Source: JAGMCJ01 sp046761005 (GTDB lineage: Archaea; Thermoplasmatota; Thermoplasmata; RBG-16-68-12; JAGMCJ01). From it: 64,000 nucleotides of DNA. Below the pieces are notes generated by a model. The model was given only the letters and a program-made list of their open reading frames with translations, was not told the origin of the DNA and searched no databases. A program made the translations under genes and the position numbers. The stretch is from contig JBHIFI010000002.1 in NCBI GenBank assembly GCA_046761005.1, forward strand, positions 1 to 64,000. Direction: 5' to 3'. Below are positions 24,803 through 33,644 of the stretch, one piece after another. Each line of letters begins with the position of its first letter. Position 1 is the stretch's first letter.

Positions 24803-25327
24803 ATGCCGAATCCGACTAAGAAGACCAGGAAGCAGACTACGAAGACTCTGCAGTCGAAAATCAGAAAGCTCAAGAAAGATCTGAAAAAGCAAAAAGAGGA
24901 AGCTCATGATTGGCACTCAAAGCTGGTATATCTTCAAGCCGAGCTCGAGAACTTCAAGAAGCGGGCCGATAAGGAAAGAGAAGAATTCACAAGATATGCG
25001 AATCGACAACTATTTGAAAAGCTTCTCCCAATATTGGATGACTTGGATTCCGCGGTCGAGTCGTTAAAGAATAGCGAGGGTGAGGCTAGCCAGGGCGTTG
25101 AGATGATAAGGAGTAATCTTCTTGAGCTACTTAAGAGTGAGGGACTCGAAGAAATTGAATGCCTGGGAGAGATCGTGGACCCATATAAGCATGAGGTTGT
25201 TCATACAATCTCAGATGATTCGGTTGAAGACAACACTGTGGCGGAAGTTGTCCAAAAAGGATATGTTTACAATCATCGGGTAATTAGGCCGTCTAGGGTC
25301 GTTGCCGTTAAGAATACGGAGGAATGA
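24803..25327 (+). CDS. grpE: GrpE nucleotide-exchange factor
   Basis: A 174-aa DnaK co-chaperone that speeds ADP release. A Lys-rich N-terminus leads into a long coiled coil (KLKKDLKKQKEEAHDWHSKL, then ELENFKKRADKERE), followed by the LLPILDDLDSAVE helix bundle and the C-terminal wing ending GYVYNHRVIRPSRVVA. The latter is the standard GrpE signature. The stop overlaps ATG 25324 of dnaK by 4 nt. These bacterial-type chaperones are present in only some archaea and are considered to be acquired from bacteria. Confidence 0.93.
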   Translation: MPNPTKKTRKQTTKTLQSKIRKLKKDLKKQKEEAHDWHSKLVYLQAELENFKKRADKEREEFTRYANRQLFEKLLPILDDLDSAVESLKNSEGEASQGVEMIRSNLLELLKSEGLEEIECLGEIVDPYKHEVVHTISDDSVEDNTVAEVVQKGYVYNHRVIRPSRVVAVKNTEE

Positions 25328-27177
25328 GGATGGCGAAAATCATCGGTATTGATTTGGGAACAACAAACTCGGAAGCAGCATATTTGGAAGCAGGAAGGCC
25401 CAAAATCATACCTAGTGCGGAGGGAAGTACCTTCGGTGGAAAGATGTTTCCCTCTGTCGTAGCCTTCACGAAGGAGGGCGAGAGAATCGTCGGTGAACCC
25501 GCCAAGAGACAGGCGGTTCTCAATCCTGAACGGACAATAATGAGAATCAAGAGGAAGATGGGGACCGATTACAGCGTCAAAATCGATGATAAAGAGTTCA
25601 CAGCACAAGAGATCTCAGCGATGATACTCCAGAAAATCAAGACAGATTCTGAAGCCTTTCTTGGCGAGGAGGTCAAGCGGGCAGTCATAACTGTTCCTGC
25701 ATATTTCAATGACAATCAGAGGACAGCTACAAAGGATGCAGGAAAGATCGCAGGTTTGGATGTGCTGAGGCTGATAAACGAGCCCACAGCTGCTTCTCTT
25801 GCCTACGGACTCGATAAGGCTCAAGAACAGAAACTTCTAGTTCTGGACCTCGGTGGAGGAACGTTTGATGTGACAGTTATGGAGATGGGTGAAGGCGTTT
25901 TCGAGGTGGTGGCAACAAGCGGGGATACCCATCTTGGCGGAACTGATATGGACAACGAGTTGATAGATTGGGTTCTGAAGGAATTCAAGGAAAAGGAGGG
26001 CATTGATTTGTCTGATGACAGAAATGCCATGCAAAGGATTCGCGATGCGTGTGAGAGGGCCAAGATAGAATTGAGTAGCACTCTCTCAACAACGATAAAT
26101 CTTCCTTTCATCGCTCAGAAAGATGACCAGCCCAGGCATTTGGAGATGAAACTAACGCGTGCCAAACTAGAAGAGCTGGTGGAACCTATTCTTAAGAGAT
26201 GTGAGAATCCCATTCATCAGGCTCTCAGTGATGCAAAGCTGAAGTTAGGGGAGATCGGCAAGGTCATTCTTGTGGGCGGTCCAACGAGAATGCCAATCGT
26301 CCGTGAGAGATTTGAGAAAATCCTGGGTAAGAAGGCGGAAAGGGGAGTGGATCCCATGCAGTGTGTTGCTATGGGAGCAGCCATACAGGCTGGAGTTCTC
26401 GCGGGCGAAGTCAAGGACCTCGTTCTCCTAGATGTTACTCCCCTCTCTCTCGGAGTGGAGACCCTCGGTGGCATTACAACACGATTAGTAGATCGAAACA
26501 CGACCATTCCGACGAAGAAAACACAAATATTCACGACGGCCGCCGACGGACAACCGAGCGTAGAAATCCATGTTCTTCAGGGAGAGAGGGAAATGGCAGT
26601 CGACAATACCACACTGGGAAGATTCCATCTTGTGGGTATACCTCCCGCTCCAAGAGGCATTCCGCAGATTGAGGTTTCATTCGACATTGATGCTAACGGC
26701 ATCCTTAATGTCTCAGCGAAGGACCTCGGAACTGGAAGGGAGCAGAAGATAACCATAACCGCAAGCACAAAGCTTTCGCAGGAGGAAATCGATAGAGCGA
26801 TGAAGGAAGCCGAGAAATACGCTGAGGAGGATGTGAAGAAGAGGGAAGCAGTCGAGGCCAGGAATCAGGCCGATTCACTCATATATGCGACCGAGAAGAC
26901 GCTCAAGGAGATGGGCGACAAGCTGAGTGAGGACACAAAGAAGGCCGTTCAAGCTGCTGTAGAGGATCTCAAGAAGGCCCTCGAAGGGGATGATATCTCC
27001 GAGATCAAGTCCAAAACGCAGAAACTGATCGAGGAATCCCAGAAGATTGGTGCGGAGGTATATCAACAGGCGGCGGCTCAACAAGCCACATCTGCTGAGA
27101 CACCTCCCGAGGATGAAAAGAAAGAAGAAGCGGACAATGTGGTGGACGCTGACTACAGGGTTGTGGACGAAGAATAA
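25324..27177 (+). CDS. dnaK: Chaperone DnaK (Hsp70)
   Basis: A 617-aa Hsp70. The N-terminal ATPase carries IGIDLGTTNS, PAYFNDNQRTATKDAG, LDLGGGTFDV and GGPTRMP. The substrate domain begins with the DVTPLSLGVETLGG linker region, and the lid ends with the conserved acidic DADYRVVDEE. ATG 25324 overlaps the grpE stop; ATG 25330 gives the more usual MAKIIGIDLG start. It works with GrpE just upstream and DnaJ just downstream to fold and disaggregate proteins. The insertion of about 24 residues typical of Gram-negative DnaK appears to be absent, as in Gram-positive and archaeal forms. Confidence 0.95.
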   Translation: MRMAKIIGIDLGTTNSEAAYLEAGRPKIIPSAEGSTFGGKMFPSVVAFTKEGERIVGEPAKRQAVLNPERTIMRIKRKMGTDYSVKIDDKEFTAQEISAMILQKIKTDSEAFLGEEVKRAVITVPAYFNDNQRTATKDAGKIAGLDVLRLINEPTAASLAYGLDKAQEQKLLVLDLGGGTFDVTVMEMGEGVFEVVATSGDTHLGGTDMDNELIDWVLKEFKEKEGIDLSDDRNAMQRIRDACERAKIELSSTLSTTINLPFIAQKDDQPRHLEMKLTRAKLEELVEPILKRCENPIHQALSDAKLKLGEIGKVILVGGPTRMPIVRERFEKILGKKAERGVDPMQCVAMGAAIQAGVLAGEVKDLVLLDVTPLSLGVETLGGITTRLVDRNTTIPTKKTQIFTTAADGQPSVEIHVLQGEREMAVDNTTLGRFHLVGIPPAPRGIPQIEVSFDIDANGILNVSAKDLGTGREQKITITASTKLSQEEIDRAMKEAEKYAEEDVKKREAVEARNQADSLIYATEKTLKEMGDKLSEDTKKAVQAAVEDLKKALEGDDISEIKSKTQKLIEESQKIGAEVYQQAAAQQATSAETPPEDEKKEEADNVVDADYRVVDEE

Positions 27178-27209
27178 GGTTTAATATTTTGGCCGTTCTT
27201 ATGTAAACC

Positions 27210-28352
27210 GTGGCCAAGAGAGACTATTACGAGGTTCTCGGGGTCGATAGGTCAGCACCCAAAGAGGAGATCAAGAGAGCTTATAGAAGACTCGCAAAGA
27301 AATATCATCCAGACATGAACAAGGACAACCCCAAGGCCGCAGAGGAAAAGTTTAAGGAAATATCGGAAGCTTACGAGGTCCTCGCGGATGAGCAAAAGAG
27401 GCTGGCATATGATCAGTTTGGCTTCGCAGGAGTAGAATCCCAATTCACCAGAGGCGGATTTAGCTGGTCAGATTTCACGCATTTTAATGATATAGAAGAC
27501 ATTTTTGGAAGGGACCTCTTTAGGGATTTTTTTGGTGAAGGCATATTCGACAGTTTCTTTGGCGGGCGACGGGTGAGAAGAGGGCCACGGAGGGGCCGGG
27601 ACCTCAGAATAGATGTGGAAATCGATTTGGAGGATGTGTTGAGTGGAGTTACCAAGAATCTGAGGGTTCCTCACACAACCAAATGCGGTGAGTGCAAGGG
27701 AACAGGGGCAGAAAGCGGGAAGACTAGAACGTGCAGCCTATGCAATGGTTCGGGTCAAATTCAGAATGTCTCGAGGCAAGGTTTCAGTCAGTTCATAAGG
27801 ATAACGACATGTCAGCGATGCAATGGATCCGGATCGGTTTTTGAGAGGAAATGCAAGGAGTGTGGCGGAAGCGGGTTGGCTCATAAAACGAGTTCGATTG
27901 ACATCAACATTCCGAAAGGCGCGTATACGGGCCTCAGGCTCAAAGTCCCAGGGGAGGGTGAGGCGGGGGATCATGGAGCGGCTCCCGGGAATCTCTATGT
28001 CGTTGTGCATTTGAAGCCTCATGAGATCTTTGAGAGGGAGGGGGATGACCTCTGGGTGCAAGTTCCCATAACCTTTTCGCAGGCAGCCCTGGGGGCTAAG
28101 ATTAGAGTGCCAACGTTGAATGGGAAGGCCGAGTTGAAGATTCCGAGCGGGACTCAGACTCACACGACATTCCGCCTAAGAGGAAAGGGCCTGCCCCGCA
28201 TTGATGGATATGGCCGGGGAGATCAGCTAGTTCAAGTAGTCGTTGCGGTACCTGGTAAGCTCACATCAGAACAGAGAAAACTCTTGGAGGCCTTCCAGAA
28301 GCTGGCGGGAGACTACACATTATCGCGAGGGTTTTTCAAGAGGAAAAAATAG
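27210..28352 (+). CDS. dnaJ: Chaperone DnaJ (Hsp40)
   Basis: A class I DnaJ, 380 aa. The J domain has HPD at 33-35. A short G/F stretch is Phe- and Asp-rich, followed by four CxxCxGxG zinc repeats (CGECKGTG, CSLCNGSG, CQRCNGSG, CKECGGSG) and C-terminal substrate domains with VPGEGEAGDHG. The start is GTG 27210, with a TTTAATATT box about 26 nt upstream, so dnaJ has its own, probably leaderless, promoter in addition to any read-through from dnaK. It converges with the radical SAM gene with a gap of only 3 nt. Confidence 0.95.
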   Translation: MAKRDYYEVLGVDRSAPKEEIKRAYRRLAKKYHPDMNKDNPKAAEEKFKEISEAYEVLADEQKRLAYDQFGFAGVESQFTRGGFSWSDFTHFNDIEDIFGRDLFRDFFGEGIFDSFFGGRRVRRGPRRGRDLRIDVEIDLEDVLSGVTKNLRVPHTTKCGECKGTGAESGKTRTCSLCNGSGQIQNVSRQGFSQFIRITTCQRCNGSGSVFERKCKECGGSGLAHKTSSIDINIPKGAYTGLRLKVPGEGEAGDHGAAPGNLYVVVHLKPHEIFEREGDDLWVQVPITFSQAALGAKIRVPTLNGKAELKIPSGTQTHTTFRLRGKGLPRIDGYGRGDQLVQVVVAVPGKLTSEQRKLLEAFQKLAGDYTLSRGFFKRKK

Positions 28353-28355
28353 ACC

Positions 28356-29462
28356 TCACCAAAGAAGATGGATGTTTCCGATGTTAACGTTGGAGAGTCC
28401 GGAGTTCTTTGCCGCCAAATAGCATTCATCGGCGATTTTTCTAGAAGTAGTGGGAATATCCATCATTTCATAGGCACCATAAAAGGCGAGAAGAGAGTAC
28501 GGAATATCTGGGTTGAGCCCAGCCAGAAAGGAAGCAATCTTCTTCACTTCGTCCGACCCAACATAGCCAGGAATCATCAATGTACTGGCGATGAGAAAAG
28601 GAAAACCTCTCTCTCCTCTCTCCTTTTCGTAATTGACAAGCCATTTGAAATTCTTGAGCGTGTTTTTGTTGCTAGTCCCGCACAACGCAACATTGAGACC
28701 CTCATTCCAGGTTTTCAGATCAAATTTCATGCAGCCTCCGCTATCGTATGAGAGTTCGGCGACTTCCCTGAGATAGCGTCTCGACATTGAGCCATTTGTC
28801 TCAAAGCATATTCTCGTTATCGCATCCCGCTCCAAAGCGATTCTCGAAGTGCGAATTGCGTGCTCTATTTGCGGGGTTGGGTCTCCTCCGAAATAGCATA
28901 TGCAGGATGTCTTTTTGTCGACCTTTGAGGCAAGGGTCTTGGCCGATATGACGGGTTTTTGATCGCGAGTCAAAGACCTATATGTCCAGTTCTGGCAAAA
29001 GAGACAATCATAGGAACAAGCACCATAGAAGACTGCGAGATTCTTGAAGCCATACTCAGGACCCTTCGCGTGGGCGAATTTCGGATAGCCAGCTCCAGTC
29101 CCGCCGGGACAAACGAAGGTTGCTACGCAGTTTGTCGGGAGTGGATCATAATACCATTCAGCCACTGCTCCATCAACAAGGGCTCTAACCTCCTCGTCAA
29201 TATTTCCTCGTATTCCACAGAAGCCCCTTTCCCCGATGGGTATCTTGCACCTGTTGACGCAGTGGCCACATGACTTACCCTCCATCGGGATTTCGAGAGG
29301 AAGGTCAAATCGAGCCTTACTTCTTCTGTGGGCCTCAGCAATTCTCTCCTTTCCTCTTCCTTCAATTATGCACTCTCTACACACACCCAGAAAGGAGGAT
29401 ACGATTCTCGATCTGTTCTCGCATACTTCGCAAGTTCCGGTCTTTCTCGGTCCAAATATCAC
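28356..29462 (-). CDS. Radical SAM protein, PFL-activase/AmmeMemoRadiSam-related
   Basis: A 368-aa iron-sulfur protein. The radical SAM cluster motif CxxxCxxC is C149/C153/C156 in GACSYDCLFCQNW. The N-terminus has further cysteines (C11/C14, C28/C31, C65/C68, C72, C82), which suggests a zinc or auxiliary cluster domain. The family resembles pyruvate formate-lyase activating enzymes and the archaeal MJ0808-type proteins. The glycyl-radical or other target is unknown, and no partner enzyme lies nearby. The FGGDPTPQ and FETNGSMS segments are the expected SAM-barrel strands. Confidence 0.82.
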   Translation of the reverse strand: MIFGPRKTGTCEVCENRSRIVSSFLGVCRECIIEGRGKERIAEAHRRSKARFDLPLEIPMEGKSCGHCVNRCKIPIGERGFCGIRGNIDEEVRALVDGAVAEWYYDPLPTNCVATFVCPGGTGAGYPKFAHAKGPEYGFKNLAVFYGACSYDCLFCQNWTYRSLTRDQKPVISAKTLASKVDKKTSCICYFGGDPTPQIEHAIRTSRIALERDAITRICFETNGSMSRRYLREVAELSYDSGGCMKFDLKTWNEGLNVALCGTSNKNTLKNFKWLVNYEKERGERGFPFLIASTLMIPGYVGSDEVKKIASFLAGLNPDIPYSLLAFYGAYEMMDIPTTSRKIADECYLAAKNSGLSNVNIGNIHLLW

Positions 29463-29573
29463 GAATTTGGATTGTTAGACCCGCTAGAAAAACTTTGGCA
29501 TGAGCAAGCCAGGCAATTTTAATTCTCGAAAAACATTTTAATACCAGAATTCTATTGCGAATGGAGGGCCAAC

Positions 29574-30020
29574 ATGACTTATCAACCGCCACCAGGGACG
29601 GCACCGCCGCCAGCCCCGGAAGGATATCCACAGCAAGTCCCACCACCAGCCTACGCCCCTCCAGTCAAGCCAAGGAAAAAACGTGAGGAAATCATCAGCA
29701 ACGGCCTCATCATTGCAATGGTGATGCTAGCCGGCATCCTCATTTTGGTCAGTGCAATAATAGCACACTCTACGAGATTCTTGGACGATGCTGAGCTCAT
29801 AAAGAATATGGGAACCGTATCTCTCATATTGTTGGATGTTGCTATGTTCCTACTCGTCGTCTTCCTAGTGCTTGCGGCCGTTATGAGGAGCGATATTCAT
29901 CACTGGGTTCGAGCCGCTCTCGTTGTTCTAGCAGCATTCATACTATCGTTCTATCTTGCAATCATATACTACGAGGTTATGGTTTCGTTGATAACTGGTA
30001 TGCTTCCCTCGTATCCCTAG
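29574..30020 (+). CDS. Membrane protein with Pro-rich N-terminus, 148 aa
   Basis: The first 40 residues are Pro/Ala/Tyr rich (YQPPPGTAPPPAPEGYPQQ), then a basic KPRKKR stretch leads into three hydrophobic helices (about 49-66, 79-103 and 111-135). There is no cleavable signal; the N-terminus should be cytoplasmic. TTTTAATA at 29536-29543 and GGAGGG just before ATG 29574 support the start. Such Pro-rich/3-TM proteins are common in Thermoplasmatota-like genomes, but no function is known to me. It has no operon partner. Confidence 0.65.
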   Translation: MTYQPPPGTAPPPAPEGYPQQVPPPAYAPPVKPRKKREEIISNGLIIAMVMLAGILILVSAIIAHSTRFLDDAELIKNMGTVSLILLDVAMFLLVVFLVLAAVMRSDIHHWVRAALVVLAAFILSFYLAIIYYEVMVSLITGMLPSYP

Positions 30021-30101
30021 GGGCATCGAACACATAGCAAGGGATGAGCGACAGCTACCTCCCCAAAATCGTTATCTATAGCCACAGCCATCAACTTCAA
30101 C

Positions 30102-30851
30102 GTGCGAAAGCTGATAGGCGTCTACACTAGAGACTTCAGATTTTTTCATGAAGCTCGAGAATTCCTGAAAGCCAAAGGAGTACCTTTTGTTGGCATTTCT
30201 GTGGGAGAGGAGATCCCCGAGCGGGTTGGAGTCGTACTCACATCGAGCAATGAGATAGACGATATTGATTTCGAGCCTAAGGTCGCTTCCGAATCGATTG
30301 AGGAAGCGATTGGAAAGGCGCTCTGCATATTGGCGGGAAAGACAGAGTTTAGTTGGTTGACGATAGGGATAGATCCAGGACCAAAGCCAGGCCTCGTAGC
30401 TGTCGGGGACGGAGAGATTCTTGAGACCCGCACTGCCGAATCACCAGAACATGTCGTTGAATTGGTTGGGAAACTAGTTAGGATATATGCACCTCGTGAT
30501 TCGAGAATTAGGATCGGACATGGAGACCCGCTAAATAGGAACAGGATAATCAATTCCCTTCTTGACCAGAACTACCTGGTTGAAATAGTTGATGAAAAGG
30601 GAACGACGAGAAAAACCGGGAAGTCGGACTTGGAATCTGCCAAACAGATAGCTGCCTCCAAGGGAAACCGCATTAGAGAAAAACTCCGTGTTGTTCCCAC
30701 AGCCAAACAGCTCAGGGAGATTCAGAGGCAAAGCAGGATTGCGAGTGAGAACAGAATCACAATCTCGACCGACTTGGCAAGAGAAGTCGCGATTGGAAAG
30801 ATCACGTTAGCAGAGGCGTTGCAGAGGCAAGAGAGATTAAAGAAGACCTAG
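30102..30851 (+). CDS. RNase H-fold (RuvC-like) hypothetical protein
   Basis: A 249-aa protein. The centre reads LTIGIDPGPKPGLVAVGDGEIL, the first strand pair of an RNase H/RuvC fold with its Asp, followed by a helix and IRIGHGDPLNRNRIINSL. The N-terminal 90 residues form a separate alpha/beta domain (VYTRDFRFFHEAREFL), and the C-terminus is a basic helix with TKTLAEAL-like turns. It resembles the nuclease-like domain of DUF460-type archaeal proteins. Cleavage of nucleic acid is possible but not shown, because I cannot place all acidic ligands. The start is GTG 30102. The gene is monocistronic, just upstream of the VAT gene. Confidence 0.55.
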   Translation: MRKLIGVYTRDFRFFHEAREFLKAKGVPFVGISVGEEIPERVGVVLTSSNEIDDIDFEPKVASESIEEAIGKALCILAGKTEFSWLTIGIDPGPKPGLVAVGDGEILETRTAESPEHVVELVGKLVRIYAPRDSRIRIGHGDPLNRNRIINSLLDQNYLVEIVDEKGTTRKTGKSDLESAKQIAASKGNRIREKLRVVPTAKQLREIQRQSRIASENRITISTDLAREVAIGKITLAEALQRQERLKKT

Positions 30852-30929
30852 AATCCTTCAGGTTACCCGCTCCTTCACTGATATTCTCAAGATAAGGTTT
30901 ATAACCAAGCTTGTTCTATCAAGAAAGAT

Positions 30930-33155
30930 ATGCCAGAAAAGGTTATGTTGAAGGTTGCCGAGGCCCCCCAATCAGACGTTGGATTGGGAAGAGCGAGGGT
31001 TGACACTCAAACTAGAGCGGCTCTCGGCATAGATGTTGGAGAGATTGTCGAAATAGTCGGAAAGAAGAGGACAGGGGCCAAGCTGTTCCGTGTTATGCAG
31101 GAAGACGAGGGTAAGGGCATAGTTCGTATTGATGGTCTAGTCCGAAAGAACGCTGGAGTTTCCATAGGTGACAGGGTGGAAGTTGCCAAGGCTGACGTGC
31201 AACCCGCAGAGAGGGTCATGATCGCCCCCATAATATCCGAGGGACACAGGATTAGTTTTGGCGAAGGCATTGAGAGCTTTGTCAAGAGAGGACTTCTTAA
31301 GCGGCCCGTGACAAAGGGTGATGTCGTCATTGTGCCAGGCATTGCTCTGATGGGGGGTGCCCTTCCGTTCATGGTTGTTAAGGGTGTTCCTCGCGGTATC
31401 GTCCAGATAACGGATGATACGTTTGTCGAGATTAAGGAAGAACCTGTTTCCGAAGCTGAAATGGTGGCTCCGACGGTAACGTACGATGATATAGGCGGGC
31501 TCCAGGAGGAACTCCTGAGGGTGAGGGAGATGATTGAGCTACCACTGAAGCACGCCGAACTCTTCGAGAGACTCGGAATCGACCCTCCGAAAGGGGTGCT
31601 TCTCTATGGACCTCCCGGAACCGGAAAGACGATGATTGCCAAGGCAGTGGCCAATGAGGCAGGCGCCCACTTCTCCTCGATTCAGGGTCCTGAAATCATG
31701 TCAAAATACTACGGCCAGAGCGAGGAGAGGCTGAGAGAGAAGTTTGAAGAGGCAGAGAAAAACGCGCCATCTGTTCTTTTCATCGATGAGCTGGATTCGA
31801 TTGCCCCGAAGAGAGAAGAAGTCACGGGTGAAGTCGAAAGAAGGGTCGTCGCTCAGCTTCTGACATCGATGGACGGGTTGAGTGGCAGAGGAAATGTGAT
31901 AGTCATTGCAGCCACTAACAGAGAGGAGGCCATTGATCCGGCGCTGAGGAGGCCAGGCAGATTTGATAGAGAAATCGAGATAGGGGTTCCAGATAGAAAA
32001 GGAAGGAAGGAGATTCTGCAGATTCACACTCGTGGTATGCCCATAGAGGGTTCGGACGAGGAAAGGGATGCCATTCTCACCGGTCTAGCCGATATCACCT
32101 ACGGGTTCGTCGGAGCGGACCTGGCAGCACTGGCAAGAGAAGCAGCGATGAAGGCCCTGAGGAGGTATCTTCCAGAAATAGACCTCGAAAAGCCAATTCC
32201 TCCCGAGGTTCTGGAAAAGATGAAGGTTATCAAGGACGACTTCAAAGAAGCCCTCAAGGAAGTAGAGCCCAGTGCGATGAGGGAGGTTTTGGTGGAGATT
32301 CCAAAGATTACGTGGGAGGATGTTGGCGGCTTGGAAGACGTTAAGGAGGTATTGAGGGAGACGATAGAGCTTCCACTCAAGGACCCCGAGATGTTCAACA
32401 GAATGGCAATCACTCCTCCTCGTGGGATACTTCTCTACGGTCCTCCCGGCTGCGGGAAGACTTTGCTTGCAAAGGCGGTGGCGAACGAGTCCCAGGCCAA
32501 TTTTATCTCAATCAAGGGTCCTGAGGTCATGTCCAAGTGGGTAGGCGAAAGTGAAAAGGCCGTCAGGCAGATTTTCAAGAAAGCAAAGCAGGTTGCCCCT
32601 GCAATTGTCTTCCTCGATGAAATTGATGCTATTGCTCCCCGACGAGGAACATCAATGGCGGATTCTGGAGTCACAGAGAGACTTGTCAACCAGTTGCTCA
32701 CTTCCATAGACGGTCTGGAATCCCTTGAAGGCGTTGTCGTTGTTGGCGCAACGAATCGACCTGACATCGTGGACCCAGCGCTTCTTCGGGCGGGAAGGTT
32801 TGGTAGACTCGTTCTGATTCCCGTTCCGGACAGGGATGCGCGCCTTGAGATATTCAAAGTCCATACGCGAGAGATGCCATTGAAAGATGTGGACCTCGAG
32901 ACATTGGCCGATAGGACAGAGAACTTCTCTGGTGCTGACATAGAGTCTCTCTGCAAAGAAGCGGGACTTAATGCACTCAGAAAAGATCCGAACACCTCAG
33001 CGGTAACAATGGAGGAGTTCGAAGAAGCCTTGATGACCGTCCGTCCTTCTGTCGATAAGGAGACAATGGAATTCTACAAATTGGTTGGAGAAGTGCTTGA
33101 AAAGGGAGCGATGACAAAGAAAGAGAGGCAAGACATTCAATCGATGTTCCGATAG
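30930..33155 (+). CDS. VAT/Cdc48-type AAA+ ATPase
   Basis: A 741-aa archaeal p97 homologue. The N domain (double-psi barrel plus four-stranded part) runs to about 185. D1 has GPPGTGKT (about 227), DELD and the arginine-finger region GRFDREIEIG. D2 has GPPGCGKT (about 504), DEIDAIAPRRG and GRFGRLVLIP. Both Walker A and B motifs are intact. It unfolds proteins for the proteasome and cooperates with the local chaperones. ATG 30930 lies after GGTTTATAACC (about 30896-30906), and the transcript is probably leaderless. The C-terminal tail is short, ending QDIQSMFR. Confidence 0.95.
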   Translation: MPEKVMLKVAEAPQSDVGLGRARVDTQTRAALGIDVGEIVEIVGKKRTGAKLFRVMQEDEGKGIVRIDGLVRKNAGVSIGDRVEVAKADVQPAERVMIAPIISEGHRISFGEGIESFVKRGLLKRPVTKGDVVIVPGIALMGGALPFMVVKGVPRGIVQITDDTFVEIKEEPVSEAEMVAPTVTYDDIGGLQEELLRVREMIELPLKHAELFERLGIDPPKGVLLYGPPGTGKTMIAKAVANEAGAHFSSIQGPEIMSKYYGQSEERLREKFEEAEKNAPSVLFIDELDSIAPKREEVTGEVERRVVAQLLTSMDGLSGRGNVIVIAATNREEAIDPALRRPGRFDREIEIGVPDRKGRKEILQIHTRGMPIEGSDEERDAILTGLADITYGFVGADLAALAREAAMKALRRYLPEIDLEKPIPPEVLEKMKVIKDDFKEALKEVEPSAMREVLVEIPKITWEDVGGLEDVKEVLRETIELPLKDPEMFNRMAITPPRGILLYGPPGCGKTLLAKAVANESQANFISIKGPEVMSKWVGESEKAVRQIFKKAKQVAPAIVFLDEIDAIAPRRGTSMADSGVTERLVNQLLTSIDGLESLEGVVVVGATNRPDIVDPALLRAGRFGRLVLIPVPDRDARLEIFKVHTREMPLKDVDLETLADRTENFSGADIESLCKEAGLNALRKDPNTSAVTMEEFEEALMTVRPSVDKETMEFYKLVGEVLEKGAMTKKERQDIQSMFR

Positions 33156-33238
33156 GTGTCATTCCCGCGTTGGCCATCCTCTAATGCTAAATATTAGGAG
33201 GTAGATATAGGAAAGGCTTAAGCCCTAGGAGGTGTGGG

Positions 33239-33478
33239 ATGAAGAAATTTGCAACGGAGTTGAGGGGAAAGACTGTTATGACAAACGATGGTCAAATCCT
33301 TGGCATGATAGAGAATTTCATCATAGATACCAATACCGGGAAGTTGCACGATGTTCTCGTGATTCCAGCTGAGGAGATTGAAACTCGTCTCTTCAAAACG
33401 GATCCACAGGGAAGAATTGTTCTGCCCTTTACTGGGATGAAGGCTATCAAAGATGTCGTTGTGATGGATATCGAATAG
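33239..33478 (+). CDS. PRC-barrel domain protein, 79 aa
   Basis: A single PRC-barrel: ATELRGKTVMTNDGQILGMIENFIIDTNTGKL, then IVLPFTGMKAIKDVVVMDI in pieces. Stand-alone PRC-barrels occur in archaea, and some act in cell division (CdpA/CdpB-like) or RNA processing. This one has no membrane anchor, unlike CdpA. AGGAGGTG (33227-33234) gives a strong start at ATG 33239. A CTAAATAT box at about 33185-33192 is its likely promoter. Its position after VAT and before glnA gives no pathway clue. Confidence 0.8.
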   Translation: MKKFATELRGKTVMTNDGQILGMIENFIIDTNTGKLHDVLVIPAEEIETRLFKTDPQGRIVLPFTGMKAIKDVVVMDIE

Positions 33479-33582
33479 GTACTTCTCTTATCAACAGAGG
33501 AGCGCTTCCACCACTTCTTTTCTCAACTTGCGCTCTATGAGCATACGGATTGGGGGATGTCTTGATAAGCGTTCTCTGATAG

Positions 33583-33590
33583 TTTATATA
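33583..33590 (+). promoter_or_regulatory. TATA box of glnA
   Basis: TTTATATA places transcription near 33612, about 30 nt before the TTG start. No NrpR-type palindrome was clear to me in the flanks. Confidence 0.55.
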
Positions 33591-33644
33591 TTCCTCTCCA
33601 CATACTCCTCCTCATTCCCAATTCCCTAAAGAGGAGGGCGGGTT

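Noticed and set aside
33502..33536. Hairpin between the PRC-barrel gene and glnA (GAGCGC...GCGCTC)
   Set aside because: A 6-bp stem with a loop of more than 20 nt is weak and lies upstream of the predicted glnA transcript start.
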